Positions 9,716 through 16,875 of a stretch of DNA of 34,883 nucleotides are shown here, piece by piece. Within the stretch, counting starts at the first letter, position 1. The number at the start of each line of letters is the position of its first letter. A program made the position numbers and the translations under genes. The DNA lies in the IMG/VR virus record IMGVR_UViG_3300035438_000406, positions 1-34,883 of that record. One strand, given 5' to 3'. The notes under the pieces were generated by a model that did no database searches, was not told where the DNA came from, and was given only the letters and a program-made list of their open reading frames with translations. The DNA comes from a virus.

Positions 9716-9886
9716 ATGGCTAACGCAAAAGTAAATGTACAACAAAGAGCAACAGGCAGAGTAGGTGGAACCAATTCTCCAGTGTATGTATTAAAAACTC
9801 CAGGTGGAAAATCTCCAGGTAAAGTAAATAAACCACAGCCATCTCCTAAAATGAAAATGGGAGGTACTAAAGGTAAAAAGTGTTAA
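9716..9886 (+). CDS. Small basic GG-tagged protein (56 residues)
   Basis: This short ORF starts at ATG 9716 and ends with TAA at 9884-9886. It encodes a Lys/Pro/Gly-rich, probably disordered basic peptide with VGGTN (16-20), TPGGKS (28-33) and a C-terminal tag KMKMGGTKGKKC (45-56). It opens the run of basic genes up to 13564, and the tag is shared with most of them. The start lies only 13 bases after the terminator T tract, so its promoter is unclear; readthrough or mRNA processing is possible. I do not recognise a family. The shared tag and the tight packing with the next gene (20-base gap) are the evidence that it is real. Confidence 0.7.
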   Translation: MANAKVNVQQRATGRVGGTNSPVYVLKTPGGKSPGKVNKPQPSPKMKMGGTKGKKC

Positions 9887-9906
9887 TAATATTAAAATAA
9901 ATTATT

Positions 9907-11571
9907 ATGGCAAAGATGGGATGTGCTAAATGTGGAGGCACTAAAAAAATGGCACTAGGAGGATCTGCAGTAAAAAAAGCTCCAGTACAATTATATGGTA
10001 TACCTCAAGAAAATATGGGAACTTCTTCTCAAATGGGATTTGGTAGAAAAGGTGGTACTCTTAATGAAATGGCAAGAGGTGGTACAAAAAAATCTAGTTC
10101 AGCAAAAATTGTTCAACAATTTACTAGAAAAACACTTTCAGATAAAGCACTTGCAGTTAGAACAGCAGGAGCAAATAAAGCACGTGTTGGAAAAAGTTCA
10201 GCACAAGCATCAGTTGATAGATTGCTAGCAAATAAAGATAAATATGGATCAAAGGTAGGAGCAGCATTAGCTAGTTCTAAAAAAGCTAAAGAAACTCAGT
10301 TAGCTGCAAATAGAACTGCTGCTGCAAAAAAAACACTTGATGCTGTAAAAAAAGTAGAAGCTGCTAAAACAGTTACAAATAAAGGTAAAAAAGTTATGAA
10401 TGCAGCTCAAATTAAAGCTGCAAGAGTAACAGCTGTTAAAGGATCTGAAAAAGCTGCACCTGTTGCTGCTGCTAAATCTGGAGACATTAAACTTAAAAAT
10501 AAAAAAACTATTAGTGCTCCTGCATCTGCTTCTACTAAATATGGACCAGTTACTCGTAATGCTGCAATTAAAACAAATGCTGGAAAAATTAGTACTGTAA
10601 CTAAAGATGCAGCAAAAGCTGCTGCAGTTAAACTTAATATGGACAGACAACTAGTTAAAAAATTAAAAACAGGAGAAAATTTAAAAGTTGCAGCAGCACT
10701 TCAACCTAGTAAAAATGCAGGTACTGCTAGACTTGCAGAAAAATTTAAAAATGCATCTAATGTAGGAAATGAATGGAAAGCTGAAGCTGCATTATTAAAA
10801 AATGAAGCTAAACTTTTAGGTAAAGGTTCTTCAGCTAAAAAACTTTTAATAGGTGCAGGAGTAGTAGCTGCAGCATATGGTACTAAAAAATTATATGATT
10901 ATATGAAGCAACCAGCTGCTAAACCAGCTGTTAAACCTGTAGTTAAAAAAGATACTCCTAAACCTGTAGTTAAACCTGTTGCTAAACCTGTTGCTAAACC
11001 AGGTCAAAAATCTTCTACTCAAACACTGCCTGAAGTAACTGTAACAGCAAAAAGAAAATCTGGAACATCTTCTAATAAAAAAGTTGTTCCGGTAACTAAA
11101 TTAGCAGAAACTAAAAAAACTACACCTGCTGTTAAAAAAGAAGTTGCACCAGTATCTACAACTGTTAAAGCAGCAGATGCAACTACAACTTCTACAACTC
11201 CTGTAACAACTGTAGTAACGCCTGCAAAAACTCCTGAAAAAGTTATAGCAAAAGTAACTCCTGAAACTGATAAAACTGCAGTAGTTGATAGAATGAAAAA
11301 TATAGAACTTTCAAAAAATCCTGCATCTAAAAAATTAATTGAATCTGCTAGTAGTAATGCATCTAAAACATCTAGTGCACCAACAACTGTACCTAGAGCA
11401 AACTTAATAAATAGAGTAAGAGGTGCTATAAATGAAAGTAGAGAAAGAAGAGCAGTAAGAGCTGAAACAAGAGGTGATAAAGAAAAAGCAACTAAGTTAC
11501 GGGATAAAGAAAAAGCTACTCAAGCTAAGATGATGAAAAAAGGAGGATCAGTTAAATCTAAAAAGAAATAA
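9907..11571 (+). CDS. Large basic histone-like GG-tagged protein, probable internal virion protein
   Basis: This 554-residue protein is dominated by Lys, Ala, Thr and Val and is very basic. The N-terminus has a CxxC pair and GG tags (MGCAKCGGT, KMALGGS, GRKGGT, EMARGGT, all within residues 1-60). Residues 60-310 are KA-rich helical sequence like histone H1 or bacterial nucleoid proteins. A short hydrophobic stretch lies at 313-325 (LLIGAGVVAAAYG). KPVV/KPVA repeats follow at about 339-365, then a TonB-box-like motif at 373-384 (TLPEVTVTAKRK), a Thr/Lys-rich region and a final tag KMMKKGGSVKSKKK. The composition suits binding or charge-neutralising packaged DNA, or being carried inside the head, but this is inference. 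No enzyme motif is present. The start follows the typical AAATTATTATGG context. Confidence 0.8.
   Translation: MAKMGCAKCGGTKKMALGGSAVKKAPVQLYGIPQENMGTSSQMGFGRKGGTLNEMARGGTKKSSSAKIVQQFTRKTLSDKALAVRTAGANKARVGKSSAQASVDRLLANKDKYGSKVGAALASSKKAKETQLAANRTAAAKKTLDAVKKVEAAKTVTNKGKKVMNAAQIKAARVTAVKGSEKAAPVAAAKSGDIKLKNKKTISAPASASTKYGPVTRNAAIKTNAGKISTVTKDAAKAAAVKLNMDRQLVKKLKTGENLKVAAALQPSKNAGTARLAEKFKNASNVGNEWKAEAALLKNEAKLLGKGSSAKKLLIGAGVVAAAYGTKKLYDYMKQPAAKPAVKPVVKKDTPKPVVKPVAKPVAKPGQKSSTQTLPEVTVTAKRKSGTSSNKKVVPVTKLAETKKTTPAVKKEVAPVSTTVKAADATTTSTTPVTTVVTPAKTPEKVIAKVTPETDKTAVVDRMKNIELSKNPASKKLIESASSNASKTSSAPTTVPRANLINRVRGAINESRERRAVRAETRGDKEKATKLRDKEKATQAKMMKKGGSVKSKKK
10921..11001 (+). repeat. KPV[VA] coding repeat
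   Basis: Five Lys-Pro-x-(Val/Ala) units, interrupted once by KKDTP, are encoded in tandem. Such KP repeats form extended, rigid, positively charged linkers, as in TonB and histone H1 tails. They precede the TonB-box-like motif of the same protein. Confidence 0.75.
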
Positions 11572-11573
11572 TC

Positions 11574-12065
11574 ATGGCAACTAGAGCAGTTAAAACATCT
11601 TGCAAAAATACTAAAGTAAGATCAGCTTCAGGATCATGTGTAACTGAAAGACCTACCATGAAAAAAGGTGGGTCTACTAAGTCTGTTCTTAAAAAAGCTC
11701 AAATTGGTGGTTCTACTAATAGAGGAGATTATGATATTAATACAGGTATGAATCCATCAAGTGAACCAATAATGCAATCAGCAAAAAAAGGTGGAACTAG
11801 TCCATTTGGTATCTTGTCTATTATAGCTGGTATAGATAATAATCCTAAACCAACTGCAGCAGATAGAATTTCTGGTGCAAAAATGAAAAATAAAAAAATG
11901 GCCAAAGGTGGTACTGCTCATCCAGGTTTTAAAGCTGTACAATCTAGTATTGCTGCTAAACAAGGAATTAGTAAACAAGTTGCTGGAGCTATATTAGCTT
12001 CATCAGCTAGAAAAGCTAGTGCTAAAGCTAAAGCAAAAAATCCTAGACTTAAAAAAGTAAAATAA
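11574..12065 (+). CDS. Small basic GG-tagged protein with conserved 50-residue C-terminal module
   Basis: This 163-residue basic protein has four GG tags: MKKGGS (29-34), AQIGGS (42-47), AKKGGT and KMAKGGT (ending at residue 114). The last tag sits directly before a compact helical C-terminal module (114-163; AHPGFKAVQ ... QVAGAILASSARKASA ... PRLKKVK). I recall this module as a free-standing or fused element in diverse phages and large viruses, with no function that I know. The N-terminal third has two cysteines and is otherwise low in complexity. The gene starts 2 bases after its upstream neighbour and ends 1 base before the next, so it is part of a tight operon. Probable virion or DNA-associated protein; function unknown. 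Confidence 0.75.
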   Translation: MATRAVKTSCKNTKVRSASGSCVTERPTMKKGGSTKSVLKKAQIGGSTNRGDYDINTGMNPSSEPIMQSAKKGGTSPFGILSIIAGIDNNPKPTAADRISGAKMKNKKMAKGGTAHPGFKAVQSSIAAKQGISKQVAGAILASSARKASAKAKAKNPRLKKVK

Positions 12066-12066
12066 G

Positions 12067-12219
12067 ATGGCAAAGGAAATGTTAAAGCGTAAAGATGGTA
12101 GTGTATCTCAAAAAGGTCTTTGGGATAATATTAGGGCTGCAAAAGGTTCTGGTAAAAAACCTACTGCACAAATGCTTAAACAAGAAAAAAAGATTAAAGC
12201 AACAACTAAAAAGAAATAG
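12067..12219 (+). CDS. 50-residue basic protein of the 'GLWDNIRA' type
   Basis: This short ORF starts at ATG 12067 and ends at TAG 12217-12219, the only TAG stop in the window. The peptide is MAKEMLKRKDGSVSQKGLWD, continuing NIRAAKGSGKKPTAQMLKQE, with a Lys-rich end. The core DGSVSQKGLWDNIRAxxGSG is one I associate with small basic proteins, or basic C-terminal modules, in many phages, usually without known function. It packs tightly between its neighbours (1 base and 2 bases), and its composition matches the operon. That supports a real gene despite its length. It has no GG tag of its own. Confidence 0.75.
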   Translation: MAKEMLKRKDGSVSQKGLWDNIRAAKGSGKKPTAQMLKQEKKIKATTKKK

Positions 12220-12221
12220 TT

Positions 12222-12782
12222 ATGGCAGCTAAAGTTAAACTTACTACAGGTACTGAAAAACATGTAGTTTATAAAAAGACTACTAAAAGAGGTGAAGGTA
12301 AAATTGGTGATATCATGGTGAAACATACAAATAAAAATAAAGGTTCATATGATACTATTAGCTTAACTAGAACATCTAATGCTAAAACTGTTGCTCAAGG
12401 TGTTAAAGCTGAAAAAGATTGGCATAAAAATAATGATAAAATAAAAAAAGGTTATCATAAAATGCCTGATGGTACTATTATGAAAGATAGTGCACATAAA
12501 ATGAAAACTGGAGGAACTACAGCTGCATGGACAAGATCTGAAGGTAAAAATAAAACAGGTGGTTTAAATGCTAAAGGAGTAGCAAGTTATAGAGCTGCTA
12601 ATCCTGGAAGTAAACTTAAAATGGCTGTTACTACTAAACCTTCTAAACTTAATCCTGATAGCAAAGATGCTAAAAGAAGAAAAAGTTTTTGTGCTAGAAT
12701 GTCAGGGATGCCAGGTCCTGCTAAAAAACCAAATGGAGAACCAACAAGAAAAACTCTTGCTTTGAGAAAATGGAACTGTTAA
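12222..12782 (+). CDS. Two-module basic GG-tagged protein with DUF6321-like C-terminus
   Basis: This 186-residue protein is in two parts separated by a GG tag. Residues 1-98 form a basic N-terminal module, with a strand-like start and a Lys/Asn-rich helix, ending in KMKTGGT. Residues 99-186 form a conserved module with WTRSEGKNKTGGLNAKG, then KRRKSFCARMSGMPGP, and the end PTRKTLALRKWNC. I recognise the second module as close to the phage/viral family DUF6321 (family name from memory), whose function is unknown. Many Arg and Lys residues, two conserved Cys and one Trp suggest nucleic-acid or metal binding. The gene begins 2 bases after the previous stop. The tag exactly at the module boundary is notable and fits either a linker or a processing site. 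Confidence 0.8.
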   Translation: MAAKVKLTTGTEKHVVYKKTTKRGEGKIGDIMVKHTNKNKGSYDTISLTRTSNAKTVAQGVKAEKDWHKNNDKIKKGYHKMPDGTIMKDSAHKMKTGGTTAAWTRSEGKNKTGGLNAKGVASYRAANPGSKLKMAVTTKPSKLNPDSKDAKRRKSFCARMSGMPGPAKKPNGEPTRKTLALRKWNC

Positions 12783-12792
12783 ATTAAATATT

Positions 12793-13020
12793 ATGGCAAT
12801 TAGAAAACCAATAACTACAAAAACACCTGTGAAGAAAGCTTCAGTAGGTATTTCTATATCTGCAACACCAAAAGCAGAAATGAGAAAATGGGAAGTTGAA
12901 TCTGCTCTAAGTACATTAAAAAGAGCAGATGAGATTAGAAAGAATACAAAGATGATGGCAGATGTTAAAAAACTTGCTCAAGAACAAATGAATGTATTAA
13001 GTACATATACTAAAAAATAA
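12793..13020 (+). CDS. Small basic helical protein (75 residues)
   Basis: The first 25 residues are a disordered Lys/Thr/Pro-rich leader. Residues 28-72 are one or two amphipathic helices (EMRKWEVESALSTLKRADEI, then a Lys-rich helix ending near LAQEQMNVL). This resembles helical modules seen in the basic protein clusters of other phages. No GG tag is present. The start has the usual TTAAATATTATGGC context, and the gene lies 10 bases after its upstream neighbour and 4 before the next. No function can be assigned; a small DNA- or protein-binding component of the same operon is the simplest reading. Confidence 0.75.
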   Translation: MAIRKPITTKTPVKKASVGISISATPKAEMRKWEVESALSTLKRADEIRKNTKMMADVKKLAQEQMNVLSTYTKK

Positions 13021-13024
13021 TATC

Positions 13025-13564
13025 ATGGCAATTAAAAAAACAACTAAAGAACATCCCTTAACTGCATTTAGAAAAGCTAATGAAGCTAGAAATGCTGTTG
13101 TTAAAAAATCTTTACCTAAAGCTGGATTGGGTACTATTATAAAAACAGTTGCAAAATATGCTAAACCTGCATATAATGCAGCAAAGTCAGCTATGGGATA
13201 TACTAAACCTGTTGTTAAAAAAGTAACGGATGCTGTTAAAAAAACTAAAGCAACTTCTTATGCTGAGAAAACTGCTGGTCTTAAAAGATCAGAAGATTGG
13301 GAAGCATTTCACCAAAATGAATATGCTAAAAAAGCAGGTAGACGTGTTATAGGAACAATTGCTGGTGGAGCAGCAATAGGTTCTACATTATCAGATACAT
13401 CTAATAATACTAAAGTAAATACTAATTCTTCTGGTACTAAAACAGTAGTACATACAGGAGCAGATGGTAAAAAATATGTTAAAGTTACAGATAAAGATGG
13501 TAAAACATTTAATAAAATAATAACTGCAAAAAAAGGTGGTGTTGTAAAAACTAAAAAGAAATAA
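13025..13564 (+). CDS. Basic protein with C-terminal GG tag (179 residues)
   Basis: This Lys-rich protein is the last of the basic block. The N-terminal half is helical and basic (residues 1-85). A Gly/Ala-rich hydrophobic stretch around 104-117 (VIGTIAGGAAIG) may be a short membrane-active or buried helix. A β-like segment follows (KTVVHTGADGKKYVKVTDKD), and the end is TAKKGGVVKTKKK, the same kind of tag as at the C-terminus of the protein at 9907. The layout (basic helices, one Gly/Ala hydrophobic stretch, terminal KKGG tag) is a smaller version of that protein. It is probably co-expressed with the next gene, which starts 3 bases on. Function unknown. Confidence 0.75.
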   Translation: MAIKKTTKEHPLTAFRKANEARNAVVKKSLPKAGLGTIIKTVAKYAKPAYNAAKSAMGYTKPVVKKVTDAVKKTKATSYAEKTAGLKRSEDWEAFHQNEYAKKAGRRVIGTIAGGAAIGSTLSDTSNNTKVNTNSSGTKTVVHTGADGKKYVKVTDKDGKTFNKIITAKKGGVVKTKKK

Positions 13565-13567
13565 CAG

Positions 13568-14266
13568 ATGCTTAATAGTACTATAGTTATAAAAGTAAAA
13601 CAACGTCTTAACAAATTAGACAGCCAGGACTATGACAACATTGAATGTTGGCAAGTAGTGGAATCTTTTAATAAGGCTCAGGTTGAATGGATTAGAAGAC
13701 AACTTCATGGTATCAATATTGTGAAAGAAGGTGATGAGCAGTCTACTAGAAGAATAGATGATTTACAAATACTACTAGATACTATTAATGTACCATTTGT
13801 TAAATCTGATATATCTTCTTATTCTGATTTACCTCCTGATTATTTACAATGGAAACGTGTAGATATTCAAGCTAAAAAAGGATGTTGTGATGATAGAAGA
13901 ATGTCAGTGTATCTTGCAGAAGAAGGTAACTTAAATCAATTACTATTTGATAATGCTAAGAGACCTAGTTTTGAGTGGGCTGAAACATTTGCAACTTTAA
14001 AAAATAATAGAGTCAATGTGTATACAAATAATGATTTTGATATTAGTTCTGGTAGTCTTACATATTATAGACAACCAATAAAAATTGAGATAAATGGATG
14101 TGTAGATCCTTATACTAGTTTATCAACTACTACAAATGTAGAATGTGAATTTAAAGATGATATAGTTGAATTACTAATTGATGAAGCAGTAAGTATACTT
14201 GCTGGTGATATTGAATCAGGTAATCAATTCTCTAGAGGAACAGAAACAGCAGAAAGAAACAATTAA
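13568..14266 (+). CDS. Ring/adaptor-like structural protein (232 residues)
   Basis: This looks like one of the connector-type proteins that stack below the portal in the short tail of crAss-like phages. The N-terminal part is helical (VIIK-type start at 6-9, then QDYDNIECWQVVESFNKAQV). It includes an RRIDDLQILL stretch (61-70), then LPPDYLQWKRVDI (88-100), the 'loop plus strand' pattern also seen as KLPDDFYVMNF in the protein at 22955. β-rich sequence and a C-terminal helix (VELLIDEAVSILAGDIE) follow. It contains several Cys. The type is inferred from architecture and genome position; which specific ring it forms cannot be decided here. I recall closely similar proteins annotated only as 'structural' in crAss-like genomes. 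Confidence 0.7.
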   Translation: MLNSTIVIKVKQRLNKLDSQDYDNIECWQVVESFNKAQVEWIRRQLHGINIVKEGDEQSTRRIDDLQILLDTINVPFVKSDISSYSDLPPDYLQWKRVDIQAKKGCCDDRRMSVYLAEEGNLNQLLFDNAKRPSFEWAETFATLKNNRVNVYTNNDFDISSGSLTYYRQPIKIEINGCVDPYTSLSTTTNVECEFKDDIVELLIDEAVSILAGDIESGNQFSRGTETAERNN

Positions 14267-14277
14267 TATTTATAATA

Positions 14278-14730
14278 ATGGAAAAACCCAAATTACTAAA
14301 GAGAGAGTCCTCAACTTCATATGCAAGTTATTCAACTCCAGCATCAGGATCAATTGATTCAGTTACAGCTGCATGTGTTACAGAGTTAATGAATGCAGCA
14401 ACATCATTTCATAAACTACATTTAAAAGTTCAAGGTTCAGGAGCGTATGCTGCACACAAAGCTTTAAATGAATTATATGATGCACTACCAGGTCATGCTG
14501 ATGATTTAGCAGAAGGATATCAAGGAGCAGCAGAAAAGATTTTAGAATGTTCAGAAGCAGCACCAAGAAAATTAGCTACAGTTGCAGATGCTTTAGCATA
14601 TATCAGAGATATTACATCTATGGTAACAGGATTACAAGCTAAAATGCCTTACTCTGAAATTGTTAATTCACTTGATACAGTTAAAGATACTCTTAACTCA
14701 GGCAAGTATAAATTATTATTTTTAAAATAA
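14278..14730 (+). CDS. Dps/ferritin-like small protein (150 residues)
   Basis: Residues 40-80 align by eye with the ferroxidase region of Dps. The sequence LHLKVQGSGAYAAHKALNEL followed by YDALPGHADDLAEG places H48, H60, N64, D75 and E79 at spacings 12, 4, 11 and 4. The E. coli Dps ligands H51, H63, D67, D78 and E82 have the same spacings. Only the D67 equivalent is replaced (N64). An extra H45 is present. The rest is helical, and at 150 residues it is a little shorter than Dps. Dps proteins bind iron and protect DNA from oxidation. Whether this one oxidises iron, forms a cage or is simply a structural four-helix bundle is open. I also recall uncharacterised phage DUF families of this type. 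It follows a ring-like gene by 11 bases. Confidence 0.7.
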   Translation: MEKPKLLKRESSTSYASYSTPASGSIDSVTAACVTELMNAATSFHKLHLKVQGSGAYAAHKALNELYDALPGHADDLAEGYQGAAEKILECSEAAPRKLATVADALAYIRDITSMVTGLQAKMPYSEIVNSLDTVKDTLNSGKYKLLFLK

Positions 14731-14731
14731 T

Positions 14732-14762
14732 TTTGTAAATAGGAATTATTTTATTATATTAT
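14732..14762 (+). promoter_or_regulatory. Candidate Bacteroidota-type promoter
   Basis: TTTG (14732-14735) is followed after 19 bases by TATATTAT (14755-14762). This fits the Bacteroidota -33/-7 layout (TTTG, about 19-21 bases, TAnnTTTG) except for the last two -7 bases. It lies 32 bases upstream of the ATG at 14794, whose product shows high-expression codon use and its own terminator. Confidence 0.6.
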
Positions 14763-14793
14763 ATATATATTTATTAATTAAAATTAAATTATT

Positions 14794-16095
14794 ATGGCTT
14801 ATTTTAATCATGCCTTTCAAAAGGCTTTTGTTGGAACAAACAATTTTACTGACCTTGGTCTAGGACAATTAGGAACACCAGGTAACATTCTTGGTACAGG
14901 TTTTTTTGCATTTGTTGATCCAAAAACTTGGGATCTTGTTGATGTTACTACACCTCCAACAGGGTGTTGTCCATTAATTCTTGCTTCAGGGTCTTTGTAT
15001 TCTCAAGACAAAATTGGTTCTCACGGTGGATATTTAGAATCTAATAAATCTAAAATCATCAACCCTAAGTACATCAATAGATTCTACAGAGTAGATCCAA
15101 ATCAAGCTCAACAAAATGTTATCAATATTGGTTTTACACCCTTTACTGATGGAACTGGTGGTTCTTGTGAAAAAGAATTTTTATGTGATGAGACTTACTC
15201 TTTACGTATTGATGTTAAAGGTTCTCCTGCATTAAGATTCTTAAATCACAATGCTTACTTAACTGTTGAAGCTTACACAGGATGTTGTCCTGTAGGAGCA
15301 CTTGCTCCAACTCCAGTTGATGGTACTTTAGTTATGATCCAATGGGCTCAAGCAATTGTTGGTGAAATTTTACCTAATACAATTGGTACTTCAGCTTTAA
15401 CTGTAATCTCTCCATTTGTTTTACCAGTAGTTACTGCTGAAGATAACTCTTTATGGTATGCTCCAGGAACTGATACATCTCTTATTGTTCCTCCAGTTGG
15501 TTATACAATTGGTGGTACTTGGGATAACTATGTATCTCCAGGACACACTCCAGGTGAATTTGCAGGTATTACTTTATATGGTGCTTATGTTGGAACTACT
15601 TTCAGTGACTGTACATTCCAAACTTCTGATTTCTTTGAAAAAGAACCAGTTAAGTTATATGCTTCTTTAGTAGATTACGCAGGTAATCCATGTGAGTTTG
15701 AAGGATTATGTGTTGTTACTGAGTGTACAGGTTTACAAGCAATGGGTCTTGGTGAATCAGTTGCTAGAGATGTAATCTTATCAGAAAGATACAGACAAAA
15801 CTTCTTTGCTACTGATCTTAGAATAAGAGAGATTACTCAAGGTGATCAAATCTTGAATACTATTAACAGAACTGCATTCTATACAAGATATTACTTGCAA
15901 CATTCAGTTCCACGTTTCAATAACCCAACTGGTACATTTGATAATGATCAATATTTATTAGAGATTATTACTGATGCTCCTCTTGCTGTATTTGAATCTT
16001 TTGTTACAAACTGGATTGCTAACTGTGGTAACTGTGTTGAACTTGAAGTGATTAGTGCACTTACAGCTTGTACTCCACTTATTCCACTTTCATAA
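14794..16095 (+). CDS. Abundant Cys-containing virion protein (433 residues), function unassigned
   Basis: This β-rich protein has its own promoter and strong terminator. Codon use is shifted towards C-ending Asn and Phe codons, as in the capsid gene, so it is probably made in many copies per virion. It holds about 13 cysteines, some paired (GCCP twice; NPCEFEGLC; NCGNC). The C-terminal third has a more conserved look: ESVARDVILSERYRQNFF, then a YTRYYLQHSVPRF segment around residues 365-380. No signal peptide or membrane segment is present. A collar, tail-shell or capsid-decorating protein fits its position between ring and fibre genes, but I cannot name it. It is unlike known major capsid folds by eye and could be a second high-copy shell component. 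Confidence 0.75.
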   Translation: MAYFNHAFQKAFVGTNNFTDLGLGQLGTPGNILGTGFFAFVDPKTWDLVDVTTPPTGCCPLILASGSLYSQDKIGSHGGYLESNKSKIINPKYINRFYRVDPNQAQQNVINIGFTPFTDGTGGSCEKEFLCDETYSLRIDVKGSPALRFLNHNAYLTVEAYTGCCPVGALAPTPVDGTLVMIQWAQAIVGEILPNTIGTSALTVISPFVLPVVTAEDNSLWYAPGTDTSLIVPPVGYTIGGTWDNYVSPGHTPGEFAGITLYGAYVGTTFSDCTFQTSDFFEKEPVKLYASLVDYAGNPCEFEGLCVVTECTGLQAMGLGESVARDVILSERYRQNFFATDLRIREITQGDQILNTINRTAFYTRYYLQHSVPRFNNPTGTFDNDQYLLEIITDAPLAVFESFVTNWIANCGNCVELEVISALTACTPLIPLS

Positions 16096-16120
16096 GTAGA
16101 ATTCAAATTATATTACTAAC

Positions 16121-16155
16121 AAAGGGAGGTGAATTTATTTTCCCTCCCTTTTTTT
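16121..16155 (+). terminator. Intrinsic terminator
   Basis: A 9-base perfect stem (AAAGGGAGG at 16121-16129 with CCTCCCTTT at 16143-16151) is followed by a T run. It ends the single-gene unit at 14794-16095, 25 bases after its stop. The next gene starts only 11 bases further on, so some readthrough is likely. Confidence 0.9.
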
Positions 16156-16165
16156 ATAAATTATT

Positions 16166-16711
16166 ATGGCACATCATTTATTAAGTTTAGAAGTACCTAC
16201 TGTAATGAATACTTGTATTATATCAATATTAGATACAAGTATTTATTCACCATTGATGCCCGTATCATGTCCTACATTAAATGTAACTGTACCTGGATTT
16301 AATTATTCAACTCAACTTACAACAGTGCAAGGCGCAAACACAATTCTTACAGCATGTGATTTACAATTACAAACTCAAGGATGTGGTGGTACAGTATTTA
16401 GTGATTTACCAGATGGTATATATGTTATTAAATATAGTGTGTCTCCTAATGATACAGTATTTGTAATATATAATCATTTAAGAATTACAAGAGCATTAAA
16501 TATTTATAATAATATTTTATGTAAATTAGATCTTGCTGCGTGTGAACCACCTGCAAGTATTCAAAAGAAATTAGAAATATTGAAGATGGCTAAGATGTAC
16601 TTGGATGCTGCAAAAGCAAAAGTAGAATTCTGTCATGAACCAACTCACGGAATGACCTTATATAATTATGCATTAAAGATAATGCGTAAAATAGAGTGTA
16701 AAAATTGTTAA
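16166..16711 (+). CDS. Conserved-type tail-region protein, unassigned (181 residues)
   Basis: The N-terminal two thirds are β-rich and Cys-containing (for example TVMNTCIISI, VSCPTLNVTVPGF, LTACDLQLQTQGCG), with a pattern like small immunoglobulin- or jelly-roll-like virion domains. From about residue 112 it becomes helical (HLRITRALNIYNNILCKLDL, then KKLEILKMAKMYLDAAKAKV) and ends in CKNC. The mix of an extracellular-looking β domain and an anchoring helical tail suits a collar or fibre-base protein. I recall relatives in crAss-like genomes but no assigned role. The gene is 21 bases upstream of the zinc-ribbon mini-gene, and no promoter element was found between it and the terminator before it. 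Confidence 0.75.
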   Translation: MAHHLLSLEVPTVMNTCIISILDTSIYSPLMPVSCPTLNVTVPGFNYSTQLTTVQGANTILTACDLQLQTQGCGGTVFSDLPDGIYVIKYSVSPNDTVFVIYNHLRITRALNIYNNILCKLDLAACEPPASIQKKLEILKMAKMYLDAAKAKVEFCHEPTHGMTLYNYALKIMRKIECKNC

Positions 16712-16732
16712 ACCATTAAAAAACCAAAGATT

Positions 16733-16870
16733 ATGGCTAAATGTTCAAACTGCAGTAAAAATTTATCATGTGGATGTCAAAAAAGAGTTGCATCAAATAA
16801 AGCACAGGTATGTACACATTGTATTTCAAATTATGAAATGAAGCTTAAACAATCACAACCAAAAAAATAA
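16733..16870 (+). CDS. 45-residue zinc-ribbon-like mini-protein
   Basis: This short ORF starts at ATG 16733 and ends with TAA at 16868-16870. It has seven cysteines in a ribbon-like order: CSNC (4-7), CGC (13-15) and CTHC (27-30), embedded in MAKCSNCSKNLSCGCQKRVA and a short basic end. Four to five of these could bind one zinc. I recall very similar mini-proteins near tail genes of crAss-like phages. It could be a structural zinc knot of the virion or a small regulator. It lies 21 bases after one gene and 5 before the next, in the same direction, which supports it being real. Confidence 0.75.
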   Translation: MAKCSNCSKNLSCGCQKRVASNKAQVCTHCISNYEMKLKQSQPKK

Positions 16871-16875
16871 TTAAG

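Noticed and set aside
10300-10650. Minus-strand ORF (116 codons) opposite the basic protein at 9907
   Set aside because: Its Ser/Phe/Cys-rich sequence is the mirror of Ala/Lys codons; a shadow.
13309-13614. Minus-strand ORF (101 codons) with hydrophobic runs
   Set aside because: It overlaps two supported + strand genes and the hydrophobicity arises from antisense of Lys/Thr codons.
16108-16115. TTATATTA promoter-like octamer after the 433-residue gene
   Set aside because: It lies upstream of the terminator stem in the 3' untranslated region, with no TTTG at the right distance; A/T-rich chance match more likely.
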